The translations under genes were made by a program, and so were the position numbers. Shown here one piece after another: positions 12,223 to 24,046 of a stretch of 64,000 nt of DNA. Position 1 is the stretch's first letter. The number at the start of each line of letters is the position of its first letter. Origin of the DNA: Holtermannia corniformis (taxonomy: Eukaryota > Basidiomycota > Tremellomycetes > Holtermanniales). Where the stretch lies: contig BCIJ01000001.1 in assembly GCA_001599935.1 (NCBI GenBank), positions 1,146,246-1,210,245 of the forward strand. Reading direction: 5' to 3'. The notes under the pieces were generated by a model. That model did not search any database and was not told the DNA's origin. It saw only the letters and a list, made by a program, of their open reading frames with translations.

Positions 12223-13481
12223 CTACTCGTCATCCTTGTGAATCTCGATACCCGGCTTGGCACCGAGGGCCTGCTTGATGTAGCCATACATGAGGAACTG
12301 GGAGCTGACCAAACCGGCCGTCATGACTGGGCGGCGTGTGAGCACCGCGACACCAACCGATTCCAGAGCTCGACTTACTCATCCTTGGGCCGAGACCGGC
12401 AAACAAGCCACTGAAGCCTGCCTCTTTACCGAGGGCAACAAGGCGGAAGATCATCGAACCCTTGGGGCCGTGACCCTTGTTGATCTGCGACAGCAGTGTA
12501 TCGGCAGGCTGCGGTACATCAGCTCTGTACAGTAGTCAGCTATCAGCCAGCAACGTACGTGACTCAGCACGGCCGCCGCGAAACCCGCAATCACACCGCT
12601 GCCAAGGTCGATCCCAAACTGCCCCGCCGCGCCAAGCTTCTCCTTGTCGACGCTCTTGTACACGAGCTCGTGCATCCGCTCGTTGACGGTGAATTGACCG
12701 ATAGCGTACGGGACCTGCTTGAGCAGGATCGGGATAAAGCCTGCATACAGGCCCGAGAGACCCTCGGTACCTGCGAGCTTTGTAAAGCCCGAGACGAGGC
12801 CTGTCGCATACTTCGGGTCCGAGACGAGTCTGATCCGTGTTGCTTCGAGCGGAGTGAGAAGGATATCGGCAAAGAACCTATGTGACCATCAGAATCTGTC
12901 CTGATGTGAGTACTGCCAAGACAAACTCTGCGACGGCAGCACCTCCGAGGTAGATTGCCGTTCGGTTCTGGACCGCAGCCTCGTGCGAGCCTGCCAGCTC
13001 GACAAACTGCTTCTTCTACTCTGGGCGTCAGCTCTGCTTCTCGCCAAGCCTTGCAGTCTACGCACAAAGAACTCGTACCCGGCAAACTTGGCACCGCCCT
13101 GTGCCAAGTACCCGACGGCGGTCGGTCCAAACCCGGTCAACAGGCCTTTGGTCCCCTCGGCGGCTACAATCTTGCGACCGGCCGCGAGCAGACTGTGTCG
13201 GGCAAGTGCTGGGTCAATCTGGATACGAGTCTTGACAACGTCGACGGCTGCAGGTGATTAGCGAGGCCTTGTGCCGTATGTTTCGCATACGAGTCAGACC
13301 ACCGTGTGAGCTATCGAATGATCAGTCCCATCAAATACTGTCCTTGAATGGACACTAACATGGTACAACACAGAGCGCCAGCGAGGAAGAAGACACCATA
13401 GTCCTTTCCAGTGAAATCAGGCGTGAGCGGCGGCAGCGCCGACCCTGCGGCTTGTTTTGCTTTTTCGGCGACGGCAGACAT
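12223..13481 (-). CDS. MIR1: Mitochondrial phosphate carrier (mitochondrial carrier family)
   Basis: This inner-membrane carrier imports phosphate with protons for ATP synthesis. The three carrier repeats show the expected signatures AVDVVKTRIQ, TPLEATRIRLVSD and HPADTLLSQINKG. The phosphate-carrier blocks GLLTGFGPTAVGYLAQGGAK and QVPYAIGQFTVNERMHE are clear. The start at ATG 13481 (MSAVAEKAKQAAGS) gives a short N-terminal segment without an obvious long presequence. The C-terminus reads GAKPGIEIHKDDE before the stop at 12223-12225. About six introns of 45-60 nt interrupt it. The next gene upstream, 1.4 kb away, is divergent. Identification is firm. Confidence 0.93.
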
Positions 13482-14882
13482 GATGGCTGTTCCTACAGAC
13501 CTCTATCTATCGAGTACAGTGTTATGTACACGCACGCTGGCTCGCGTCTGCCTTTGTCGCTCGTAACAGCGCCGCGGACATGAGCGTGCGTAACTACACC
13601 GTGGTGATGTCATTGGTCGTGCGCTATTTGCAGCCGCCGGCAAAAGCGACCAAACATGCCGTTGGCGGGATGGCAGCATGTGTGCACTGCTCAGGCGGTG
13701 GACCGACGCGAGCAAAGGTCAACAATGCGCTGCCACTCCTGCCCCGTTCCCGTAAGCCACAGGCCTTACGGACTGCCTTGTTCGCCGACACTGCTCACTA
13801 TCGCAAAGCACTACTGCTAGCTCGCCCGTTGGGCTATCTGTGTCCACCCAGACCGCACGCTACTGCACCACAGCGCAATCAATGCCGCCACAGCTGTGCG
13901 ATAGCCTATCCTTGCTCGGCTCCCAGTTTATGCACTACGTTAGCCCGGTCGGATCCGCCGAGGCTACAGAGCATAGCGCAGCATCATTCACGGAAAGGAT
14001 CTCCAGAGACTCTGGCTCTGGTGCACAGTCGCACACACCCTTGCCCTGACAGCTTCTCGTGCCAAGGGTCCTTTTCTGAGCCGTGCCTTGGTAGATCTTC
14101 ACCCGACGGACCTGCGATGCTGTCTCGACCGCAATCGCGACGATCGCTTGACCGCGCGGCGGCGATCTGCCCGGGATGACAAGCTTCTTTCATGCAATAT
14201 ATCCCATCGCGATGCTTCTTGTGCTGCACCTTGTGCGGATCAGAACCCGGCGTGCTTGAGCGGCCCGGTCACCGACGCCTGACCGGCGGTCGAACCATAT
14301 CGCAACGCACTCGCTCACATTGACTGTGCTGTGCCCACAGTGAACGCACCTGGAATACGGTTGATACCGGTCTACAGCCGTGCGCCAAGCTTTCGAGCCC
14401 AGCTCGGCCTTTCGGGTTCGGTCCCTTTGCACCCTGACACGCCTCGCGGTCGGTGCTTCGGCGCCATCTGCATCTCGCCTTCCGTGCTCGCACCAGCTCA
14501 AGGTTCTCGTGCCCGCAAAAGGACGGATAGAGCGGCGTGAAACGGCGCGGTGAACGATCCCGCGCTAGCATGCTGGCGTTCTGTGTGCCGTGTGTGGTCA
14601 GTGCTCAAACAGGGTTGGCCCCATTCGGTCCCTCTTTCTTTCGAGATAGCCCCCACAAGCGAGATCCCGGGCGCAGGCATAAAGGCGGGGCGTTCGGGTG
14701 TCGCCTCGTCTTCTTCTCTTCAAGGTCTTCTCCCCTTCCTCGACCTTCACGACCTTGTCACGACCTTCTTACGAACCACGGCACGACTTTACGACCCCGC
14801 TTGACGACTTTGACCGCGCGAGACCTGCTATAAGCGTTTCACAAAGTCGACTGGAATCAACAACCTCTAGTATCTCGTCACG
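13482..14882. promoter_or_regulatory. 1.4 kb gene-free interval with a pyrimidine-rich leader before the RTA1 gene
   Basis: Between two divergent genes I find no reading frame with a recognisable or protein-like sequence. The longest open frames (13580-14179 on plus, 14269-14571 on minus) are arginine/serine/proline-rich products of GC-rich DNA. Bases 14700-14800 are strongly C/T-rich on the plus strand (repeated cttcttctctt and ccttcctcgacc), as in core promoters of highly expressed fungal genes. This is the longest empty interval in the left half and may contain an unseen non-coding RNA or complex regulation. Confidence 0.4.
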
Positions 14883-16254
14883 ATGGGCTACTCTGGACCG
14901 ATCAAGTCTGACCCCGCCTCTGGCGAGGCCACAATTGTGCGTGCGCTTAGCTACCACTGGACAGCGCATCTGACATAAACAGTACAACTATGGCTACGTG
15001 CCCTCGCTCGCCATGGGCATCGTCGGCATCATAACCTTTGCCGTCATTCTGGCTGGTCAACTGTGGTGGTTCGTCAAGAAGCGCGGCACTCGCTCGTTCC
15101 ACGGCTTGATGACTTTTGCCGCGGTGCGTTGCGTCAAGCTCGCGATGGAACAGCGCTGATCTCGGATAGATTATTGAGATCCTCGGCTACGGTGCGCGCA
15201 TCTCGTCGCACAAGTGGCCGTATGCTGTAGGTCTACAGAAGATCGAGCGAGCTCAACTGATGTCGACGCCTAGTCTCTTGGCTTCCTCGCGTCCTCCTAC
15301 CTGATCCAAGCTGTACGTCGGCAATCCTGTCTTTCGTCAGGTCTCTGATGTATCCCAGGCTACGATCCTCTTCACCGCAGCCGTGTACAAGGGCGTCTCG
15401 CGCCTTGTCAAGTACGCGCCCGACAACCGCGGACGCTCGTTGACGCCCATGCGCCCGCGCTCGATGCTCACCCGTACGTCCTTTGGCCTGACTGTCAAAG
15501 GCTTGATCTGATGAGCTGCTTAGTCTTCATCATCTTTGACGTTATCATGGGTGCGTAATGAGCAGTTCGAGCGCAGTGAGCGCCATACTAACAGCCTTGC
15601 AGTCATTTTCCAAGTCGCTGGTGTTTACTTTGGCGCCGCTGCCGAGTCGGCCGATCACACCGACGACGACGCGATGCTGGGCGCTAGCTTGACCGGGATG
15701 CTCTTGCTCGGCGGTTGCCTCATCCAGGTTCGTCCTAGACAGCTGGACTGGGTCAAACTGACAAGCTCAGACCGTCACCTGGCTCGTGTTCCTCGGCATC
15801 TTCATCTGCATTGCGCGCCGCACGACCCGTCTCATGGCCGCGCTTCAAGCCAACAACACTGCCGGTGTCACCCACCCGCGCCTCGTTGCCCTCACCAAGC
15901 TCATCTACATCACCTGGTTCTTGTTCTTCATCCGTCTCATCTTCCGCCTTGCTGCCGCGGGTCAGGGTACGTTCTCTCGGACCTGCACTGTGAAACTTTA
16001 GGCGCTGATACGACGCAGGCCAATGGGGTTACGCCTTCACCCACGAGTGGACGTTCGCAGTCTTCGAGTTCATCCCGATGCTCCTTGCCATGGGTCTCTG
16101 GGCCGGCCTCCCGCTCTCTGGCTTCCTCTACCCCGACGGTGTTCACCCCCGCGCTCGCGGCGAGCACCATATGCACGTCGAGGCCACCGCGGCCGGCTCA
16201 GACGTCGGCGCCTCTACCACGGCACCCTCGACACACGCCAACGAAAAGGCTTGA
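14883..16254 (+). CDS. RTA1-like seven-transmembrane protein (lipid-translocating exporter family)
   Basis: The spliced product is a polytopic membrane protein of about 300 residues with the fungal RTA1-family layout. It has a short N-terminus (MGYSGPIKSDPASGEATI), YVPSLAMGIVGIITFAVILA as helix 1, then FHGLMTFAAIIEILGYGAR, SLGFLASSYLIQA, ATILFTAAVYKGVSRLVK, LFIIFDVIMVIFQVAGVYFG, TVTWLVFLGIFICIARRTTR and ALTKLIYITWFLFFIRLIF. It ends in WTFAVFEFIPMLLAMGLWAG followed by a cytosolic tail. Family members are linked to resistance to sterol biosynthesis stress or to sphingoid-base export; which applies here cannot be told. At least eight short introns, including one that leaves a 27-nt exon near 15525. 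The stop is at 16252-16254. Confidence 0.9.
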
Positions 16255-16444
16255 ACGACGACCCGTGCGACACTGACGACGATTGCGATGGGACCTCATG
16301 ACGAAAAAGTAATGCCGAATCAGCGCGCGCGAGGTTTCTTGTGGGATACTTGGGCACCGTGATGGCTTTGTCGAGACTGCTGTTTATGATGTGATGAATT
16401 AGTGTTGACCGGGACTGGTGATCATCATCGTGCATCGCGGCAGT

Positions 16445-17048
16445 CTACGCAGTCTTCTTGCTGCGCTTGTAGCCACCTTTGCTGCCGCTACCGCGTACTG
16501 TTAGCCAGCTTCGTAGGGTAGCAAGTGAAAGGCAACGTACGCGTCAGACCCACTGGCTGCAGCGTCACCACGACCATGCGAAAATGCCTCGGGGTGCGCC
16601 GCCATCGTCTGAGCACCCTTTGCGAAAGCCCTTTGGGATATCAGCACACGCCCGAGATGACAACAGGCTTCGCGCACCTCTGGGTCGACGCAATGTACTC
16701 GTCCCTGCTCGGCGCCACTTTGTCCGTCGTCACAGCCAGCCTGCCCGAGTCAAGCGAGCTATCAATGATCAGCTCATAGCGTTATGCCAGCCCCGGCAAA
16801 ACGCACTAGCCTCTGCTCTTGAGCTCTGAGCTCTTCTTGCTAGTCGCCGCCGTCACCTGGCGCGAAGCCTGGACCGCATAGTCTAGCGCAGGATCGTCAG
16901 CTGCGGAGAAAGCAAGCACAGCACCACGCACAGACGACGCCAAGGAAGATCGCCAAAATCACAGAGGCGGTGATGATTTCTGACAGTGAACTTGATCGTA
17001 GCGCAGTCAGCGGCATTCACTACAGACGAGCGGATTCACTCACGACAT
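16445..17048 (-). CDS. Small single-pass membrane protein of unknown function (about 117 residues, reconstructed from several exons)
   Basis: Removing five introns with good GT/AG ends and CTGA-type branch sites gives one uninterrupted frame from ATG 17048 to TAG 16445. The protein starts MSSLSEIITASVILAIFLGV, whose hydrophobic run is a likely N-terminal signal anchor. It continues as YYAVQASRQVTAATSKKSSE, then LKSRGYSLDSGRLAVTTDKV, APSRDEYIASTQRAFAKGAQ, TMAAHPEAFSHGRGDAAASG and a basic tail SKGGYKRSKKTA. Every intron restores the frame, which makes this a real gene rather than chance. I do not recognise the family. The orientation suggests a short N-terminus in the lumen or intermembrane space and a 90-residue cytosolic or matrix part. 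It shares a 182-bp promoter with the nitronate monooxygenase. Confidence 0.6.
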
Positions 17049-17230
17049 GTTGAATGCTCCGAAGTGTCCTTGCTCGCTTCGAGAAGACCTCGGCTCTCGC
17101 GCACCTTATGGCCGCGTGCCTATTCGCCAACGACGCTAACGGCACGCCTATGTGATAGAAGTGATCGGGAAGACAGTAACCGGAGTGTCCAGTCTGTGCT
17201 ACACCCAGCACAACGCAACGTAGCAGCAGC
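17049..17230. promoter_or_regulatory. Short bidirectional promoter
   Basis: Only 182 bp separate the start codons of the small membrane protein (minus) and the nitronate monooxygenase (plus). Both promoters and leaders must overlap here, so the two genes may be co-regulated. No TATA box or named site was identified. Confidence 0.45.
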
Positions 17231-18795
<1,565 letters not shown>

Positions 18796-18811
18796 GAATA
18801 GCGGGAAGAGT

Positions 18812-19177
18812 ATGTCTAAATTGTATGAATCTCTTAACGTGTACGAGTTGCGACTCTGCCCAGATACGCCTGGTACAGCCTGCTCGACTTCTCGACTTTT
18901 TACGAAGCAAAAGCAAACGATGTCGAGACTGTACTGGATCTCCCGCGCTGTGAACTGCACTTTTCTCCTCTTATCCGAATCGTCGCGCTGAAGCGAGCCT
19001 ATAGATGACCGAGTCGATGGTCCCGCCAAGCTAACGCGCCGCCCGAGCGGCACCATCCAGTCTCACACCAAAGCGGCGTCCAACACGCCTACCAATGCTG
19101 CTCCAGTGCCCACTGAGGCAAAGTCGTCACCGCCCCGCCGTCACCATCGCTACAAAGAGGAACATGTAATCTGCTGA
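18812..19177 (+). CDS. Small protein of unknown function (about 86 residues, three exons)
   Basis: ATG at 18812 followed by MSKL leads into an intron (about 18823-18866, donor GTATGA, acceptor CCCAG). Exon 2 reads YAWYSLLDFSTFYEAKANDV and ETVLDLPR. A second intron of about 55 nt (GTGAAC...CTATAG) leads to YDRVDGPAKLTRRPSGTIQS and a hydrophilic tail ending HHRYKEEHVIC before TGA 19175-19177. Both introns preserve the frame and carry branch-like CTTAAC and GCTGAAG. If the second intron is retained, the protein stops after RIVALKRAYR. The family is not recognised. The start lies only 16 nt after the stop of the upstream gene, so it must overlap that gene's 3' region. Moderate confidence in the gene, none in function. 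Confidence 0.45.
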
Positions 19178-19269
19178 AGCCTCGGACGCGAAGAAGCTAC
19201 ACAACTCGTTGTACTCGTCATACTTCATCTATGAAATGGGAATGTTTGACCCTCGTGTCAGTGGACGAT

Positions 19270-20054
19270 CTACTGCTGCTCGAGCAGAAAAGTCCGCAAC
19301 GCGTCCAAGGCGCGATACCGGTGCGAGATTGCGTTCTTCGCTTTGCCGTCCATCTCGGCGTACGTCTGTCCTGTTCCCTCGTCGGGCTGGAAGATTGCGT
19401 CCCAGCCGAAATGTCCAGGGCCTCGAGCCGGTACGATGGTGCCGGTCGTTCGGCCTTCGAAGAGGCGGACGGGCTGGTTTGGGCCAGGAGAGTAGGCAAA
19501 CGTGCAGAGGGCTGTTGCCGTTTTCGAGGGAAAGCCGACGAGCATGTTGTTGAGCCCTAGGTGAGGCATGAGTGACTGCGAAATTACAAAGCCGCAAACT
19601 ACACACCCTCATGGCCGACGGTGTTCATAAAGTCTTTAATGTATGGGCCTGGGAGTCCGCCCAGAGCTTCAAAGCAGAGTGCCGTATCCTCTGTCACACA
19701 TGCAGTTCCAAGCTGAGCTCCGTCAGTGTCTGCCCGTTATCCGACTCCGTTGACGCACCTGCTTGGCGGCCGCTTCGCACTTGGCGATTGCGACCTGCTG
19801 CGTCGTACCCTGGACTTCTGGCACTGTGATTTTACTCAACGATAGCCTGAGAGTGGGTTGTCACTCGACGCACCATCCACCGCTTGCGAAGTCATATCAA
19901 TCGTTTGGTCGCCCGAACCCGCCTCGAGGATCGCCTTGACCTCGCGAAGCTTGTTAGCGTTTCCAGTGACGAAGACTGTGTACCAATGTCAGCTAGATGA
20001 TAACATCTTAAAGCCCTTTTGGCCACGGAGGAGCGTACCGAACGATGGGGCCAT
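19270..20054 (-). CDS. HAM1: Inosine triphosphate pyrophosphatase (HAM1/ITPA family)
   Basis: The enzyme hydrolyses ITP, dITP and XTP to monophosphates and cleans deaminated purines from nucleotide pools. The N-terminal substrate motif reads [20 protein letters not shown]. Later blocks are [59 protein letters not shown] and [20 protein letters not shown], with a C-terminus at [18 protein letters not shown]. The start at ATG 20054 gives MAPSF, joined to VFVTGN after an intron at about 19976-20038. The reconstructed length, about 190 residues, fits the family. It is divergent from the 2-oxodicarboxylate carrier gene. Firm identification. Confidence 0.93.
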
Positions 20055-20343
20055 GCTGCGCCTGGGCCGTGTCTTTCGACTTGGGATAGCAGCAGCAGGC
20101 TTTCCCGAACCCGACGGGCGAGTTTAACTGCTCCGCGATCAATGACAAGCACATTACGTAATACCGCTGCTCTCGGTCCGATTGCCAATGCGCGCGCTCG
20201 AGAGACCAAAGCCAGCACCAGCACCAGATCCCAACAGCTCCGGTCCTCACTCCCTGCTCACCTCCACTCCCGTCGCCGCTGTCGGTCTCACTGTATCTCT
20301 CTGACTGCCTCGTTCGTCACTCGTTGTATCAGCTATAGCTACA
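20055..20343. promoter_or_regulatory. Bidirectional promoter region
   Basis: This 289-bp interval lies between the divergent start codons of the ITP pyrophosphatase and the 2-oxodicarboxylate carrier. It contains short CT-rich runs on the plus strand close to 20250-20330 (cctccactcccgtcgcc, ctgtatctctctgactgcc), which look like a leader for the carrier gene. Confidence 0.4.
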
Positions 20344-21932
20344 ATGTCCGCGCCGCCATCTGCAAAGCTCGCCAACGGAGGAAAGCCGCTTCGTACGTCT
20401 CGTTAGCTCCGGTCGTGTGAGGGGTACTGAACTGACGTGGGTAATTGTTGTTAGCTCTGCCATTCGTATACACGTTCACTGCGGGTGCCCTTGCTGGTCA
20501 GTCGTGTGCGAGACGTATCGGGCGTGGCTGAAGCTGATACCGCGTACTAGGCTGTACCGAGCTGCTCGTAAGTCGCTTAGGATGGATGTAGTAAACAGAG
20601 CTGTAGAGCTGGGGCTAGCTCTGCTGTATTCGACGTTCTCATCCCGGCCAGCGTCGGAACTTACGCCATGCTAGTGCTTGTACCCCCTCGATGTCGTCAA
20701 GACCCGAATGCAGCTTGAGAAAGGCAAGGCGCAGCATGGCATGATTGGAGTGTTCAAGGACATCGTCCGTAAGGAAGGGTATGTCCAGGTCACCTACGAC
20801 GTCGTATATAGCTGATTGTGTCAGTGTGTCACGGTTGTACAAGGGTATTGCGTCGCCGTTCATGATGGAGGCTCCCAAGCGTGCCATCAAGTGTGAGTTG
20901 ATCGGAAAATTCTTTCCGAGTACCCACGGCTGACCTCTATTAGTCGCCGCAAACGGTCAGTCTCGTCTCCAGGCAACGCTTGAAACGCCCTAGCGCACCA
21001 CCCTGACCCGCACAGACGGCTGGGGTGCCTACTTTACCAACAACGGCCAAAGGCCCATGACGCAGTCGGTTGCCATCCTAACAGGTTGTGCTGCAGGCGC
21101 GACCGAATCGTTCGTCGTCACGCCGTTCGAGCTCGTCAAGATCAAGCTGCAGGACAAGTCGACGACGTTCAGCGGCCCGATCGAGGTCGTGAAGGACGTG
21201 ATCAAGAGGAATGGCTTGCGGGGGATCTATGCCGGTCAGGAGGCGACCATGTGGCGGCACATTTGGTGGAGTGAGTCTAGGCGAGATGAGCTCACGGGGT
21301 GAGAGCTGACCGAGTGCAGACGGCGGTTACTTTGGCTCGATCTTCCAGGTCCGCGCGTTGTTGCCAAACGCCGAGGTTGGTCCTCTAGCGTGATATCGTG
21401 GCGCATGCTAATCAGTCGATGTAGTCGAAGAAGGGGCAGCTCTTCAACAACTTTGTCGCCGGCTCGATCGGTGGCACCATTGGTACCGTGCTGAACACTC
21501 CTTGTGCGCCGTGCCGTTGTCGTCGATAACCATCCACTGACCGAACGCAGTCGACGTTGCAAAGTCGCGCTTGCAGCTCAAGTCGACCGGGGAATGGTAT
21601 GTACAGCTCTGAGCAGCTCCCAAACCCAGGCCTGATATCGTACCATAGGACGTACCCTGCCGTCTTGCGGATCGCACGCGAAGAAGGCTATGCAGCACTC
21701 TACAAGGGTAAATCGCCCATGCCAATCTATGCACAGGTGCAGCGCTGACTCGACACGCCAGGTTTCGCCCCCAAGGTGCTCCGTCTCGCACCCGGCGGCG
21801 GCGTCCTCCTGCTCGGTCAGTCTCATCGTCCCATACATCCTGCCGAGCGCTCGCTGAATATAGCTTTTGTTCGCAGTCGTCGAAGCGCTCTCGACCGTGT
21901 TCAGGAACCACTTGGGCCCGCCGTACGTGTGA
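20344..21932 (+). CDS. ODC1: Mitochondrial 2-oxodicarboxylate carrier (mitochondrial carrier family)
   Basis: This carrier exchanges C5-C7 oxodicarboxylates such as 2-oxoadipate and 2-oxoglutarate across the inner mitochondrial membrane. Three carrier signatures are present: YPLDVVKTRMQLEKGKAQHG, TPFELVKIKLQDKSTTFSGP and TPFDVAKSRLQLKSTGEW. Other matching stretches are SRLYKGIASPFMMEAPKRAI, LRGIYAGQEATMWRHIWWNG and GFAPKVLRLAPGGGVLLLV. The start is ATG 20344 (MSAPPSAKLANGGKPL); the C-terminus is HLGPPYV before TGA 21930-21932. About ten small introns. The assignment to oxodicarboxylate rather than another carrier subfamily rests on the MMEAPKRAIKF and RLAPGGGVLL blocks. Confidence 0.9.
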
Positions 21933-22145
21933 GTGCAGGGCAGGGCCGGAGGAGCGAAAGCATGGGTCTACATACTCGGGTGTCGTCGAGTCAAAAGGGT
22001 GCGAGATGGATCATACTCGCCTGTGCCGGACATTGCCGATAGGTTCAGGGTGATGCCGTACAGTCGTGCAGTGGTGTCATATATTAGCTCGCGGTCGTGC
22101 TGTCTTGGAGGCTGTACTTTCTTCCACTCGAAACGCTTCACAGCA

Positions 22146-23340
22146 ATGACCAGTGCTATCGCCGCCGCTGCAAAGACTGCCGTCGAGGGCGCAAGCTCAC
22201 TCGTGGCTGCTGCGACGGGTGGGTCCCAAGCTGGCGTGCACTCGATTGCCACCTCGGGCTTCGGCAAGGGCACCAACGCTTTGGTCGGTCTGTGCCATGT
22301 ATAACAATAGCGACGCTCACATACGTCTACAGTACGATGCAGCGCGTCCCTCTTACCCCTCCGAGTCTCTGCAAGCTATTCACACAGCGCTCCCAGCACC
22401 CGTCAACCCGTCCCTCGGCCTGCGCATCCTCGAACCGGGGTCCGGCACCGGTATCTTCTCGCGCCTCATCCTGTCCCCACCAGCAGGCTACCCTACCTTT
22501 ACAAATCTGGGAGAGTTGATCGCGATCGAACCTAGCGAGGGGATGAGGGAGCAGTGGGCTGCGCGAGCGACCGAGACGGCAAGCAAGGGCCGCACGGTGC
22601 ACGGCACGTTTGATGATTTCTCGAATGCGGGCGTTGAATACGGCACGGTCGATGCAGTCATTATCGCCCAGGCTTGGCATTGGTGTCCTGATCACGAGGC
22701 AGCGCTGGTGAGTGCCACGGTCATCCGAAGCGCAACGCCGCTGAAACGAATCGTCTCCAGCGTGAAGTCAAGCGCTACCTGCAGCCGAACGGTGTCCTCA
22801 TCTTCATCTGGAACCTTGAGAGGTTTGTCTCGCTCCATGCGGTCGATGTCAGGCTGAGGCCTGTCACAGCCTCGAGCCAGGGTATCAGCGCGAACTCCGC
22901 GAGCTGTACCAGCAATACGACCTCGGTTCGCCACAGTACTTCAAGGGCTGGTGGAAGGCCATGTACGATACGGTCGCATACAAGGAGCTGTACCAGGCGC
23001 CTCAGACGCAGTCGGCTCACTGGAGCGTCGGGATCACTGAAGATCAAGTCGGTTCAGCCCGATGACGCGACCTGGCGCGCGCTGACCGCGTAGATTGTCG
23101 ACCGCCTGTTTTCAAAGTCGTATCTGACGGAAACGCACCTGAGCGGTGAGCGCCGCAAGGAGTTTGAAGCGGGGATCCGGGCGATCATTCGCCGTGGCAC
23201 GAATAAGAAGTGGATTGATGAGTCGGTGGGTCGCTTTGACGTTTGTAGGTGCACGCTGACGATGTGCACAGGCGGGCATCGCAGAGTATGCTTATACGAC
23301 GGACGTGGTGGTGCACCAGCTCAAGGGTGCGGCGGCCTGA
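22146..23340 (+). CDS. Class I SAM-dependent methyltransferase, UbiE/CRG1-like
   Basis: The fold is shown by motif I (LRILEPGSGTGIFSRLIL), an acidic post-I region (LIAIEPSEGMREQWA), motif with FDDFSNAGVEYGTVDAVIIA followed by QAWHWCPDHEAAL, and GVLIFIWNLE. The N-terminus joins MTSAIAAAAKTAVEGASSLV and HSIATSGFGKGTNAL to YDAARPSYPSESLQAI across an intron at about 22284-22332. The C-terminus reads YAYTTDVVVHQLKGAAA before TGA 23338-23340. Relatives in fungi include trans-aconitate methyltransferase-like and cantharidin-type methyltransferases; the substrate cannot be predicted. The alanine-rich N-terminal 45 residues could act as a targeting or linker segment. Confidence 0.85.
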
Positions 23341-23638
23341 GTGGTGAATGAAGGGTGGTGAAGAAAAAGCAAGCAGGCAATGCTATGCATGGAATCAATG
23401 CTGGATATGAGTTGTGATGCGGCGATATGATGGGTTGGTGATGGACGAGAGGTCATGCTTGGATTGTCAGTTACGCGTGCTTAGGTCTGTCCCTGGCCGA
23501 GCTCACAATCAGCGAGATGCGCTGTATAAGCCTCCGTCTTGATGCTGTATGTATGCTTTCTCTTCTCTTTATTCACTCGACGAGTCCTCTGACAACCATT
23601 AGCACCCCGCTCTCTTCTCACCTACGGCATCACGCACC
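23341..23638. other. Intergenic, nothing recognised
   Basis: About 300 bp between the methyltransferase stop and the stop of the small minus-strand gene. It is purine-rich near 23345-23380 and otherwise unremarkable, as expected for the 3' regions of two convergent genes. Confidence 0.3.
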
Positions 23639-23884
23639 CTATGACTCCTCCAAGAACCGCCGCCGGCCTCTGCCATTCATCATGACCACAATCTCCTGTT
23701 TTTCTCTCTGGGCGCCTGCGTCCGCCCGCCCGTCGGCATACGCCCTCGCGCGCGCCGGATCGCCTTCACGGACCGGACAGGGAAAGCTGACGACCAAGAC
23801 GGAGCCTAGGAACGTGGCGGTGAACAGGGTGGTGAGGAAAGAGCGGTGGGATGGGTTAAAGTATGTCCGGAGCAGGGGCGCCAT
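23639..23884 (-). CDS. Small membrane protein, possibly mitochondrial (81 residues)
   Basis: An intronless frame from ATG 23884 to TAG 23639. It begins MAPLLRTYFNPSHRSFLTTL, continues with a hydrophobic segment FTATFLGSVLVVSFPCPVRE, and ends in a polar, arginine-rich tail (GDPARARAYADGRADAG, MMNGRGRRRFLEES). The basic N-terminus plus one helix and a charged tail resemble small inner-membrane assembly factors of mitochondria, but I cannot assign a family. A 162-bp shared promoter separates it from FYV7. Reality is supported by the ATG start, the well-formed membrane segment and a fitting position between convergent and divergent neighbours. Confidence 0.5.
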   Translation of the reverse strand: MAPLLRTYFNPSHRSFLTTLFTATFLGSVLVVSFPCPVREGDPARARAYADGRADAGAQREKQEIVVMMNGRGRRRFLEES

Positions 23885-24046
23885 GCTGGTCTCGGTGCTG
23901 GGTCCCAGTCGTCGAGGCCAATCAGGACCATCGCGAAGGACCGGAGCCGATTCGTTTCCACTCCGTTTGTTGTGGATTAATCCTGTAGGTCACGTGGGCT
24001 CGTAACTTGCTACAGACCGTGCGGTCCGTACTCTACCTTGTACAAG

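Noticed and set aside
13580..14179. A 199-codon plus-strand frame
   Set aside because: No recognisable motif, irregular Ser/Arg/His-rich composition, typical of non-coding GC-rich DNA.
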